Below are positions 1 through 11,000 of a DNA stretch of 64,000 nucleotides, in pieces. Within the stretch, counting starts at the first letter, position 1, and each line of letters opens with the position of its first letter. The stretch spans positions 2,046,001-2,110,000 of the forward strand of contig NC_006042.1 in NCBI RefSeq assembly GCF_000002515.2. The letters run 5' to 3'. The notes under the pieces were generated by a model. It searched no databases. It worked only from the letters and a program-made list of their open reading frames with translations, and was not told where the DNA came from. Origin of the DNA: Kluyveromyces lactis. Its lineage: Eukaryota > Ascomycota > Saccharomycetes > Saccharomycetales > Saccharomycetaceae. Position numbers and translations under genes: made by a program.

Positions 1-1354
1 CGAATCTCGTATTAGAAATGGGTTCAACACAAAGCATGTCATACCCATGAATTTGGGGTCTAGCCATCTCACACCAAGATGGTGTCTTTCTTTCTACACC
101 AGATGTCTCATATTTCCACTCAGCAAATAATCTTGTGGTTTGATCCAGCGAAGTAGATAGCAAATAATTCCCATCGATAGACCATGCGACGTCTGTCACG
201 GATTTCGTAGCTCCTGTAATACCAAGTTCCTGGTCCCATAATAATCCATCAGTTGAAGTCCAAATTCTCCAAGATCCAGTTTTACCATTGGTTAGAATAA
301 CATCCTTTCCATCGTGGGTGAACCATATACAGGACCAGAAACCACCAGATGAACCAGTTGCAGTTGATGCACCTTTCGAGGATAGCTCACCGAGTCTAGA
401 TGAACAGATCCAAATTCCGGAAATGGTATCAGGCTCCCAAACCATCACAGCCGTGTCTGCAGTAGAAGTGAGAAGCTGTAATTTCGTTTTATGCCATTGT
501 AACGAAGAAATCCAGTCATCATGACCCATGATCAATGCTTCAAAATTTATGGCCACATGGACATCTGCAGAGATGTCAAACTTGTAAATCTTATTGCTTA
601 GCAAAGTCAACTTCTTTTCATCTTCTTCAGAGGTATCAATCTTTTCATTAGTTCTAATTCTCCAGAGTCTAATATAACGGTCCTGTGATCCTGATGCAAG
701 TAAATAATCACCCGGTACTGTTTCTCTGAACACCAAACTCTTGATCCAATCTTCATGTCCTTCCAATTTGGTAGCAAATTCTAGCTTGGACACACCTTCA
801 GAATTTGAGACGAGACTGTAAATGAATACATTGACGTTGGTACCACCAATAGCGAGAATAAACTGAGTCTTCTCGATTTCATGCATTGATAAACAAAGTG
901 GAAATACACCTTTCTGGACCGAAAATTCCTCTTGCAAAACATACTGATCCTCAATGAAAGACCAGACTGAGATGGAACCATCTGCACATCCAACAACCAG
1001 TAAATTTTTTAAAACTGCAAATACAGTGATAGTGTGTTTATGATGTTTTATTACTTGGATGCATTCAACTTCATCCATATGCCCTTCTCTCAATTTGGGA
1101 AAGTTCCACACTCTCACTTCGAAATCTTCCGAAGCGGACACCATCATATCAGTCCCCTTCACAAACCTGACACATGTGACTTCGGCAGTATGTCCCTTGA
1201 GAGTCTTGAACACGCCGTGATGGGAAGTGTCCATAGACTTCCATAGTGCTATCGTCTTACCTGCACCATATGCAACAACCTTGGTAGTCTCCTCTAAGTC
1301 TGAGACTTGAGTCTGTTTGTTGGCGCCAATGAAAATAGATTCTTGTGACAGCAT
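1..1354 (-). CDS. ELP2: Elongator subunit Elp2, WD40 protein (3' end cut by window)
   Basis: The minus strand is open from an ATG at 1352-1354 to the first base of the window, about 451 codons with no stop. The product begins MLSQESIFIGANKQTQ and runs as repeated WD40-type units, for example a unit ending VRVWNF near residue 86 and one with SGSQDRYIRLWRI near residue 215. Elp2 is the twin WD40-propeller scaffold of the core Elongator complex (Elp1-Elp2-Elp3), which makes the 5-carboxymethyl-type modification of wobble uridines in tRNA in the cytoplasm. S. cerevisiae Elp2 is about 788 residues, so roughly 57% is present here and the rest lies beyond the left edge. The next gene, ILV3, is on the same strand, with its 3' end about 480 bp away. 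Family assignment is by overall resemblance and repeat pattern. I saw no internal break. Confidence 0.87.
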   Translation of the reverse strand, partial: MLSQESIFIGANKQTQVSDLEETTKVVAYGAGKTIALWKSMDTSHHGVFKTLKGHTAEVTCVRFVKGTDMMVSASEDFEVRVWNFPKLREGHMDEVECIQVIKHHKHTITVFAVLKNLLVVGCADGSISVWSFIEDQYVLQEEFSVQKGVFPLCLSMHEIEKTQFILAIGGTNVNVFIYSLVSNSEGVSKLEFATKLEGHEDWIKSLVFRETVPGDYLLASGSQDRYIRLWRIRTNEKIDTSEEDEKKLTLLSNKIYKFDISADVHVAINFEALIMGHDDWISSLQWHKTKLQLLTSTADTAVMVWEPDTISGIWICSSRLGELSSKGASTATGSSGGFWSCIWFTHDGKDVILTNGKTGSWRIWTSTDGLLWDQELGITGATKSVTDVAWSIDGNYLLSTSLDQTTRLFAEWKYETSGVERKTPSWCEMARPQIHGYDMLCVEPISNTRF

Positions 1355-1834
1355 TATGCTAGATGCAGTGCACTTTATGGAGTACTAAGTGTACAGAACC
1401 AAGAAAGTAATGGAGCTTGTCCAGTTAGTGTACCATTCTATGTAATTTGACGGCATCTCAGATTTCTATTACTGAAAAAAAAATTGTTTCCATGTACAAT
1501 GAGATGAGATGAGATGAGATGAGATGGAAAACGATATGAAACTAAGTATATCAAAAGAAAAGAACATATTAAATTAGTTCAATAAATAAACCATCCATTC
1601 AATGGACATGTAGATTTATATAAATGTTTTGTAATCACCGTATGTACAAAAAAAATAATAAATAGTAAACCTTGGGCAATTCATAATGTCATGATCCCTA
1701 TATTAGTGTTTTTCTGGAGTTCAGAAGAAAGGATGTCTTGGTAATGGTGAAAGTGGGACAACTTCAGTCCCTCAAGAATCCTATCGCTGAGCTAATGTTT
1801 GTATGAATCTTAGTATATCGCATGGGAATGAAGA
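1355..1834. other. Spacer: ELP2 promoter and ILV3 3' end, with GAGAT microsatellite
   Basis: No credible gene was seen. The stretch holds the upstream region of ELP2 and the 3' flank of ILV3, with AT-rich runs typical of yeast polyadenylation regions. A GAGAT pentamer array at 1501-1525 is the only repeat. Confidence 0.6.
1501..1525. repeat. GAGAT pentanucleotide microsatellite, 5 copies
   Basis: Five perfect tandem copies of GAGAT, with partial copies at each edge. It lies between ELP2 and ILV3, about 150 bp upstream of the ELP2 start. Short arrays of this kind vary in length between strains. Confidence 0.9.
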
Positions 1835-3586
1835 TTAGTTCAAATCAGTCACGCAACCATGGGAAGCATTTGAAACCAATTTTGCGTACTTGGATAAACA
1901 TCCTCTAGTATAACGTGGAGGTGGAGCAGTCCATGTACTTCTACGTTCAGCGATTTCTTCTTCTGGAACTAACAAGTCAATCTTGTTGTTATCAGCATCA
2001 ATGATAATTTCGTCACCGTCACGAACCAAACCGATAGGACCACCTTCGGCAGCTTCTGGGACGATGTGACCGATCAAGAAACCGTGAGAACCACCGGAGA
2101 ATCTACCGTCAGTCAATAGAGCAACATCCTTACCTAGACCGTAACCCATCAATGCAGAAGATGGCTTTAACATTTCAGGCATACCTGGACCACCTCTTGG
2201 CCCTTCGTATCTGATAATGACAACGGTTTTTTCACCCTTCTTGATTTCACCGTTTTCTAAAGCAGAAATAAAGCCTGGTTCGTCGTTGAATACTCTAGCC
2301 TTACCCTTGAAGTAAGTACCTTCTTTACCAGTAATTTTTCCGACTGACCCACCTGGGGCCAAACTTCCGTATAGAATTTGTAAATGACCACTTGTCTTAA
2401 TTGGGTTAGTTAGAGGACGAATGATGTCTTGACCATCCTTCAAAGATACAGCCTTAGCTGCTCTTTCTGCTAAAGTGTCACCGGAGATGGTAATAGTGTT
2501 ACCATGTAGGAAGCCTTCTTCGTACAAGTATTTGATAACAGCTTGGGTACCACCGACGGTAATCAAATCTGCCATCACATATTTACCAGAAGGTTTGAAA
2601 TCACCCAACAATGGAGTCTTGTCACTAATTCTTTGGAAATCATCTGGAGTAATCTTGACACCGGCAGAGTGAGCGACAGCAACCATATGAAGAACAGCGT
2701 TAGTGGAACCACCGGTAGCAATGACATATGTCATAGCGTTTTCGAAAGCTTCTTTGGTCATAACGTCACGAGGAGTAATTCCTAGTTCCATAGTCTTCTT
2801 GATAGCTTCACCGATAGTGTCACATTCGTTCAATTTTTCCTTTGAAACTGCTGGGAAAGAGGAAGAGTTTGGCAAAGTCATACCCAAGACTTCGGCCACA
2901 GAGGCCATGGTGTTAGCAGTGTACATACCACCACAAGAACCTGGACCTGGACAAGCATGTTGCACAACATCTTGTCTTTCAGTTTCAGTAAATTCCTTGG
3001 ATAAGTATTGACCATAGGACTGGAACGCAGAAACAACGTCAATCTTCTTTGGAATCTTAGCAGAACCACAAGTTGGAGAACCTGGCAAAATGGTACCACC
3101 ATAAACCATAATGGAAGGTCTGTTATGTCTACCCATAGCCATCAAAACACCAGGCATGTTTTTATCACAAGATGGAATGGCGATATTGGCATCGTAATGT
3201 TGAGCCATCATAATGGTTTCGAACGAATCAGCAATAACTTCTCTAGATTGCAAAGAATATCTCATACCCTTGGTACCCATGGAAATACCATCAGAAACAC
3301 CAATGGTATTGAATTGCATACCTTTCAACCCAGCCTTGTTAACGGATTCGGTGATTCTGTTGTTGAAATCCATCAAATGCATATTACATGGATTACCAGA
3401 CCACCAACATGAACCAACACCAACTTGAGCCTTGCCGAAATCGTCTTCCTTAAACCCCGTGGCATAAAGCATCGCTTGCGATGCACCCTGGTCCTTTGGT
3501 TCGGTGATGATATGCGAGTACTTGTTCAACTTCTTGCCCACATTTCTAGTGGTTGAAAACCTTCTTACAGCAGACTGTGAAAACAT
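1835..3586 (-). CDS. ILV3: Dihydroxy-acid dehydratase, mitochondrial (Ilv3)
   Basis: A 583-residue protein, close to the 585 of S. cerevisiae Ilv3. It converts dihydroxy-isovalerate and dihydroxy-methylvalerate to the 2-keto acids that precede valine/leucine and isoleucine, in the mitochondrial matrix. The IlvD/Edd family is clear from SCDKNMPG near residue 140 and [14 protein letters not shown] near residue 215, which carry iron-sulfur cluster cysteines, and from [10 protein letters not shown] near residue 495. The N-terminus ([19 protein letters not shown]) is rich in Arg and Ser, lacks acids, and looks like a matrix-targeting peptide. The ATG at 3584-3586 is the first in frame that gives this peptide. 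A perfect Leu3-type palindrome lies about 360 bp upstream, matching known control of branched-chain genes by Leu3 and alpha-isopropylmalate. Confidence 0.97.
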   Translation of the reverse strand: MFSQSAVRRFSTTRNVGKKLNKYSHIITEPKDQGASQAMLYATGFKEDDFGKAQVGVGSCWWSGNPCNMHLMDFNNRITESVNKAGLKGMQFNTIGVSDGISMGTKGMRYSLQSREVIADSFETIMMAQHYDANIAIPSCDKNMPGVLMAMGRHNRPSIMVYGGTILPGSPTCGSAKIPKKIDVVSAFQSYGQYLSKEFTETERQDVVQHACPGPGSCGGMYTANTMASVAEVLGMTLPNSSSFPAVSKEKLNECDTIGEAIKKTMELGITPRDVMTKEAFENAMTYVIATGGSTNAVLHMVAVAHSAGVKITPDDFQRISDKTPLLGDFKPSGKYVMADLITVGGTQAVIKYLYEEGFLHGNTITISGDTLAERAAKAVSLKDGQDIIRPLTNPIKTSGHLQILYGSLAPGGSVGKITGKEGTYFKGKARVFNDEPGFISALENGEIKKGEKTVVIIRYEGPRGGPGMPEMLKPSSALMGYGLGKDVALLTDGRFSGGSHGFLIGHIVPEAAEGGPIGLVRDGDEIIIDADNNKIDLLVPEEEIAERRSTWTAPPPRYTRGCLSKYAKLVSNASHGCVTDLN

Positions 3587-3945
3587 TATCTCTTAATGAT
3601 CTTCGGTTCAATGTCTATATCTTGTTTCACTTTCAGGTGATAATCTTTAACAAGAAATAAAATAAATAACAATAACAACAGTAGCAGTAGTAAGTTAGCA
3701 AATCCCAACTATTGTACAAAGAAAACTTTCTATATATACAAAATACAAACGAGAAGTGATGTGATGTGATGTGTTCTGCGAAATCGTCTTTTCGAATATT
3801 TTTTTTTTTTTTCATTGACAAATTTTATGACTGATGGATGAGATGAGTCCTTTAAAGATTTGAAGAAGCTGAAAACAAGAACAGAGTGGAGGAAAGAAAA
3901 AGAAAGCTGAATTCTGTCAGCTTTTTGGCGAATTTCAAACTTTCA

Positions 3946-3955
3946 CCGGTACCGG
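3946..3955. promoter_or_regulatory. Leu3-type binding site upstream of ILV3
   Basis: The sequence CCGGTACCGG is a perfect match to the CCGGNNCCGG palindrome bound by the zinc-cluster factor Leu3. Leu3 controls branched-chain amino-acid genes according to alpha-isopropylmalate level. It lies about 360 bp upstream of the ILV3 start, a plausible upstream activating position. The site is seen directly; binding is inferred. Confidence 0.8.
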
Positions 3956-4004
3956 CAATATCGCGGAGATAAAAAAAACAAGATGAGCACAAGCATATAT
4001 AGGT

Positions 4005-4010
4005 CACGTG
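4005..4010. promoter_or_regulatory. CACGTG box (Cbf1/Pho4-type)
   Basis: TCACGTGG lies in the shared ILV3/4298 promoter. This bHLH E-box is bound by Cbf1, and in other contexts by Pho4. It could serve either gene. Confidence 0.45.
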
Positions 4011-4297
4011 GTCCAGAAATCGAAGCATCGCTGTTATATCTTTTTGTGCGTTTTTTTTTGGATCCTCTGACGAGCGACGGGCGACAGATTGTTTTCATAT
4101 AGGGTATAATGAATTATTATTATTTAGAAAACAGAGGTTTTGCCAGCCAAGCATGCTACACGGAGTGTGATCATAATTAGTAAGAGAGAGAGTTAAATGT
4201 TGGGTGTGACTTGTTTGGTCTTTGTTGCTCGATATAATATTTAGTACTATTCTAAACTATGCCGGTTTTAAAACTTCAATCAGTTATTCCAGAGTAA

Positions 4298-4891
4298 ATG
4301 AGTGTAACTAGAAAGCTCAAACAATGTCGATTAATATCTGTATGTTATTGCATGTCAACTTATGTGGGCGTTATGGCATTTGTGTTTTCGTTTCCGACCA
4401 CGGTTTTGAAAAATGGGTCACCGGTTCTTGTTTGGCTGAGTGGGTATAGTCTAATTGTTTGTCTATTCTCTCATTATTTGGTTAAACGCATTTGGTACAC
4501 AAGACCCAAATTTTACAGCTTGGCAGTGATAGCAGTGGTGGGTGTTTCAACTTTCTTTTTATCAATGATTTGCACTTGGAATTTTTTATATTACAGTGGA
4601 GGGTATGTTCATGGTATCAAATTTTGGCTATCTCAAGGATCCGCCACAGTTGATGTGACAGAAAGAATGGCACTCACAAGTACTGCTGGTTTTGTTACAT
4701 CCATATTTGAGCTTTTTTGCATAGTTTTAATTTATCTTTTGTACCAAAGGCTGAATCTAGATTGGGCAAAAGCCGTCATGTGGCTCAAGAAGGAGTCCCC
4801 TGAAAAACCTCCTCTTAGTACCCAGTTAACAGAAAAATATGGCCATTATAACGATCATAACAAGGGTATATTGGAAGGAAATCTTGACTAA
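4298..4891 (+). CDS. Four-helix membrane protein of unknown function
   Basis: I do not recognise this 197-residue protein. Four hydrophobic segments stand out at about residues 14-34, 42-62, 72-96 and 125-148. A short acidic/polar C-terminal tail of about 45 residues follows. The segment between helices 3 and 4 (GGYVHGIKFWLSQGSATVDV) would face the lumen or exterior if both termini are cytosolic. The layout loosely recalls MARVEL/claudin-like or DRAM/Frag1-type yeast membrane proteins, but I see no signature motif that decides it. The ORF is long, starts with ATG in a good A-rich context, and lies tail-to-tail with TRA1 about 140 bp away. I therefore consider it a real gene. In S. cerevisiae this side of TRA1 holds GEP4, which this is not. 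Confidence 0.72.
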   Translation: MSVTRKLKQCRLISVCYCMSTYVGVMAFVFSFPTTVLKNGSPVLVWLSGYSLIVCLFSHYLVKRIWYTRPKFYSLAVIAVVGVSTFFLSMICTWNFLYYSGGYVHGIKFWLSQGSATVDVTERMALTSTAGFVTSIFELFCIVLIYLLYQRLNLDWAKAVMWLKKESPEKPPLSTQLTEKYGHYNDHNKGILEGNLD

Positions 4892-5032
4892 AAATGCAAT
4901 TAACTTGTGAAAACCTGTAGAGTAATGATTGAATCATGTTAGTAATATCGATACATTATTTTTACATTTTTTTTTAACTAGTATACAAATTTAATTTTAC
5001 ATCGGATATAATATCATCATGAACTGTTCATC

Positions 5033-8000
5033 TCATAACCATGCCATGAAACTTTGATCACACTTCGCCAAATTTCTAGGACTCACAGCAGCACTGATAG
5101 CATCTAACACATACTGAGTTGCTACACTTGGAGAAGAACTCATATGTCCAAATTGGGCCACCTTTCTTATAATCAAGTCAACGTTCGTCAGAACAATGGC
5201 ATATAAGTGAGGATCTTCAACAATAGAACGGTTCATGCTACTGTACCATGAAATAACTTCATCACGGATGAATAGAGATAGATAGGTGTTCAATTCATGA
5301 TCTGGCTCCAGCAATGCCCTGGCAATTACAAATAATCCAACAGAGAATACACCTTCCATCGCGGAATCACCGATAAGCTTTTGGATATTTGGTGTCATTC
5401 TAAATGGAACAGGTTCATTATTATGGAAAACAGGAGCGGAGTTTGGCAAGTTAGTCTCAAATTGTTTTGCATATTGATTCACTCTTTCATAAGAATAACG
5501 AGATGGTAACATTTCTAAAGTATGAACATTACCTGATTTCTCATCGACAAATATCTTATGTGGAGATCTATTATTAATGGATAGCATAAAGGTCATGAAC
5601 ACGAACGCCGCATACTGGGAAGCAAACTGTTTACGGAATAACCAAAAATCTTCGAACTCTGAGAATAATTTGGAATAGTAGTCTTTCAATAAAGTCGATG
5701 GAATGAACAACGAATGAATTGAACTGAAAATTTCAACTTTCACTGCGGTTATGTCGGGAGGGGGCAATACTTTGTCATGTGCAACGTTAAGTTGTTCAGT
5801 GATAAAGTCTTGAATAGCGTCCCTATCCATGTTCTTCTTGGCACAGAATTCGTCATAAATTTGATGCAATGTTCTGAAAGACGCACTGTCACTCATAACA
5901 CGTACTTGAGGAGATAGTGGAACAGCGATTGGTACAGTGAATTGAATATCACGACGTCTAGTCTGAACATTTTTACGCAATCTCTCATTCAATAGTCTGT
6001 ATAATTGGAACATTCTTTCCTCTCGCCTAGAATGACGCACGGCTGGATATTGTACTGCGAATGAATGTAAAGAACCATCGTGCCCCCTTATCGTTAATCT
6101 TCGGTGGGATGTATGAGTGCCGCGTGTGAAGTCGACTTCTGGCATAAACCTGCCGATTTTGACAAAATGTGTGTTATTGTCTTTGTTCAATAGATATTGT
6201 CCCGGAACTTTTATATCTTCAAACTTCTGATGGTGGAAATTGCTCAAGTTTGGACAAATTGCCTCCATACTCTCTACCTTTGGAGCTCTATCAAGTTTAT
6301 TCTCAAGTCTGTTACGCCAGAAACGTAGTCTCTTGATGTAAACTTCGAAGTCTGGTTTACTCTCAATAAAATCAGCGTTAAATTTAACACGAATGTTTGG
6401 TGGTAACAAATTCTCTGAGAATCTGATCAAATTAGCCTCCGTGCTTGAGGGTAAAGGAGGCTTCTCTCTTGGATAAGGCAATCTGTTGTAGTTGTATGTA
6501 CCATCAATCAATAGAACATTAATCAACCGGAATAAATCCTCATCTGGATTAGTTTTGAACTTTTGGTTGATTTGGTCGACAAGTGATTCTAATGACAGAG
6601 CGAGTAATGGATATGCTGTCTTCAAAATACCATTCAATTCTTCGAGATATTCCCAGGGTTGTCGATTGTTAGGATACATATCTTGATCTTGGGATTTGTT
6701 TTGTGAAGTTGTTCTTGAATTGTCTGGAGATGGATGCTTGGAGTTCTCTTGATTCTCTGTTTCCGCAGGTTCTCCCTGAGTTCTTGCCAAAGCTAAGCTC
6801 TGTCTCTGTATTACAGCGAAATCTTCTTTTGTTGTCCTTAACTGGAAGTGTAATGCTTGAGGATAACTTTTAGCAATACGGATCAATATTTTGCGGACTA
6901 AAAAGGCCTCTTTATGAGAAAGAGCAGTTAACAGTTGAGGAATGAATGTAATCCAATACCAAACAGGTATCTCACCACGGAATGAGTCAAATGCGTAAGC
7001 TAGTGAGTTAGAAGAGTCGTCTCTCCCTAGTAGCCACAAAATTCTAGAAAGTAACTTTCTTGTTTTTGAATTCTTATACAAGCCAGCAGCTTGGAGGTAA
7101 CAGCTCATAGCATTACTAGCAAAACTGATGTTCTTTGGCTCTTCAGAGAGTCTGCGATCATTAAAGAAACCCCATTGAGCCCATGCTTTTGCGAGATTCA
7201 AATCAATCTGAACAGCAGTTGCGAAGGCTTGATTGGCTTCATCATGGGCACGAAGCTTGGAGAGGAACATTCCTTTCAATGTGAAAAACTCAGCCTTTTG
7301 AACAGTTCCAAAGTAGACTAAATTAGTGTTGCTAATAACATCGAGACCAGTTGTTAGTTCATTCATATTTTGATAATGACATTTAGCTTGTTCACGAAGT
7401 TTGAGGAAGGCTTCTTGAATTTCTATGTTTGGCAAAGTGTAAATTCTGGCCAACTGACTGATACAAACATCAGGCATGTTGTGTCTTCGAGCTACATGAG
7501 CAAAGCGATTTATCACCCACGCAATTTCATGGTAACCTCGGTAAGCATGTGTGTTAATATTACTATTGCTGTTAGCTTGCTGTAGTGCTGGTACCAATGG
7601 CAGATACGCACTATTGATAACATTGAAAACGTGTTGTCTCCAGGTGACCAAATCGTCCCAAATAGTAATATCATCCCAAATATTAGGTAGTCTGTCTCTC
7701 CAAGCCTGTAAAACACGTTTAATTTCTTGTGCTTTTGTGTCTAGATTTTGCACCGTAGTGCTGGCTAAATTAGCATATATTTGAGTGGCTTCTAAGAACT
7801 CCATGTACTGTTGGAATGAATGCAATAATGCCTTATGTGCTGGGGTGTAGCGTTTTGGTAAGGAGTGCCATTTTTTTAAGCTTAGTTGAATACCTTCATC
7901 GCAGAGACGTCTGACTTCTTGATCTCCCTTTTTGGTTTCCCCAAACTGCTGTAAAGCTAGGAACGTTTCGAATATCTGCCTTCTTGGAGTTGGTACATCC

Positions 8001-11000
8001 ATAACACTCTTTACAGAATGCTCTAACGCTTCACGGTCGGCATTCCATTCTGCAACTCTCCATCCACATTCTAACAATAAATCTGTGAATCCTTCGTGTT
8101 TTGCTAACTCGGTGAGGATATCCCAGTGCTGCAATTTACTGGCACAAAGGATCCAGTTATCTTCCCATAGTTCATATTCTGACTCAGAATAGGGCAAAAA
8201 GCCGCCTCTGGCCTTGACTTGAGCAGCTTCATACATTTGCTGTGCTTTATCCCATAAACCGATTTGTTCATACGATAAAGCTATGCTAGATTCTGTGTAC
8301 TTTGCCTTTCTTCTCCATAATCCATAGAACATATCGTCTTCTTGTATACTCGAGTATAACTCAAGCAAAGCATCTTCGTTTGTATCTAGAATTTTACTAT
8401 TATCGATATTGGATGTTTCTTGAATCTGTTCAAGTAAGTCGATTGATTGATACCATGCATTGAACGTAATTCCCAAATATCTTACTAGATGAGGTGGAAG
8501 TTCTAACGATTCAATTTTGCTTACCGATTCTAACATTGTACTTATGACATTAACATGTATTGACGCCTGTTTGGTATGATAATCTTTAGATAGAAGAGCG
8601 ACCAATGATCTTACAAAGCCGTACTTTTCATTCCTCGGTATCGATTTATAAGCAACAGGGAACACATTTACCCAGGTTGCGCGAACGGCTTCTGGACTCT
8701 GATAGAATATATCAACTAATGGGTTAATTATGTCACAGCATTTAATAGAGTTTATTTTGTCAATGAACGATTGATGCTCTCTAATCAAAGACTCCAAAGC
8801 GGAATTAGTGATAACCTTATCTTCGTCTTCAACAATAATATTACGTTCAATAGCGCTTAGTGGAGATAGTGGGAAGTGCTCAGTGAGTTTAATTCTATGT
8901 TCCATGACACATGCTCCGAAAAGTAACTGGCAAGCTTGACTTAACCACATATAATCGGCCACAAATTCCCAGTTTTGATCTCTAACAACGTAATAAAGCC
9001 TTTCTTTTATGTCATTATCCAAACTGCCATTTAAGATGTTCATTAATTTCGACCTTAATTTTATATCAGAAATGCGGGTTCCAACCAAAAATGGTTGTTC
9101 CATTCTCACGGTAATTTCACTGTTGTTGTATTTTTTATTCTCAAACAACTGCAATATTATTTCATAAAACTGCTTAGAAAGGTGAGGTTCTCCACGAATT
9201 TCAAATGCAAGCATCTTTGTCAATATTGCCGCCTTTTCTTTAACAGTAGGGAATATTTCATTGGTGAAAACCCAATTTTTAGCGATGAGAACAATCTTCT
9301 GCAAGAAATTCTGATCCATAGAACGATCGATTAACAAAGCGACTGTAGACAAAAACGGCCTTCTGGAATCCCCAAGGGTAGATACTTTGAAAGAAAGTAT
9401 ATAGAAAACTTTCTTCAAAAGTTTCGTGGTTATACGAGCATCTTCGACAGCGGTGGCGTCTTTTGGCTGGGAGATGGTTAAATGATCCTTACAGAGTTTG
9501 TTGAAAGTTTTCATCAATAAGGGCAATAAAACATCGATCTGTGAGGGAATATTAACAAAGAGTGTCCAGCACAAAATTACACCTGCGGCAACAGAAGTTG
9601 TTCCATTCAAATTCTCAGATATGATGGAACTAACCAGGTTCACAAACACTTTACTATCCGTATCTTCTTCACTCTCAAACGGAACATCATCGTCTTTGAC
9701 AGCTGTTAATACAGTGCTTAATACCTTTTGTAAAGCTTCTTGCAAGTCATGGTGGTTGGCGTGAAGACATTTATCCAAAAGGGTTTGGATTGTTTTTAGA
9801 TTATTGATGATCCATTTGGGGTCTTTTGTTCTAAAAATGATATCCAATACATCTAAAGCATTCATACAGTAATACAACAAGTTGGCTGATTCAAGATCTT
9901 GCTGGATCAAGAATTTTTCGAAATAGGACAATTTGACAACTGCCTCTGGCAGGTATCCGATGGATAGTAACTCAGTTAAAACAGATAATGCCTTTGATCC
10001 CAATGGCGTTTCACAGGCCCTATGGTTACTAACACAAATGAAACGAATCAAAAACGCCGCAAATGCTTCCCGTTGTGAAAGAGAGGTAGAAGAAGAGGTA
10101 ACTATTCCTTCAGAACCGTCCATATTGACATCGGGGTCATCCTTGCTTTGAGCCGAAAAGGTTTGTTTTTCCCAGTACATAACTAGATCACAAAGATCAA
10201 TGGTTAGCGTCTGATTTTCGGTAGAAGGGTTGGTTAAAAGGGTTAATCTACCAATGTATGATATGATGTTTGGAATGAACATATCTTTGTAAGGGAAAAA
10301 TATGTCCTTTTGACTTATTAAGAATTGATAGAGGATGGTATTTTGTTGGAAGTTACTTTCTAATATTACCCTTCTTACCCAATTAACCCACGTAGTTGGC
10401 TCTTCGGAACCCTTTGATCTATCTGCTACTACTGGTGCTAATAAGTCTAATGATTCCTTTACCATAAACCTTGCTTCAATTTGATGGACTCTGAGTATTG
10501 CAACAAAAACTTGGGTTACTATGTTGACTGGTAGATCGAATTTTGAGATGAACAATGACGTCGTTACATAAGCAGCCTGTTTCAACTGAATGTCTTCTAA
10601 CTTTATGAATTTCCATGCAAACTTGATCAGATCCCTTTTTACCGGTTCAAGCAACGTAGGAGCGTATTTTAACAATATTGAAGTGAGCTGCAATAACTCA
10701 AATCGAATGGAATCAAGCTTTCCTATCACTGTATTTAACACAACAGAAGAACTTTTCGGATTCCATATATGCTGGTTAAGAAATGCGAAAATTTCGTTAT
10801 CCGGACTTATCAATTCATCCACAGAGTTCTTAGTGGTGCTTTCATGAATCATAATGGAATTCACCACTCTTTTAATGACGAAGTTCCTAGCTTTTAGAGA
10901 ACGTTCTTCTCGGAGAGAAAACTGCAAACATTCTAAAATATATTTTCTTTTTAACTGAACGTCGACACAGCTGATAATATCATCAAAGATAAAGCTATTC

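Larger units (their letters stand above)
3587..4297. other. Divergent promoter region between ILV3 and a membrane-protein gene
   Basis: About 710 bp, AT-rich, with a Leu3-type palindrome (3946-3955), a CACGTG box (4005-4010), a TGAGTC Gcn4 half-match (3844-3849, not the full TGAGTCA) and a TGATG/TGTGA-rich run near 3755-3775. No open frame here looks like a gene. Confidence 0.6.
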
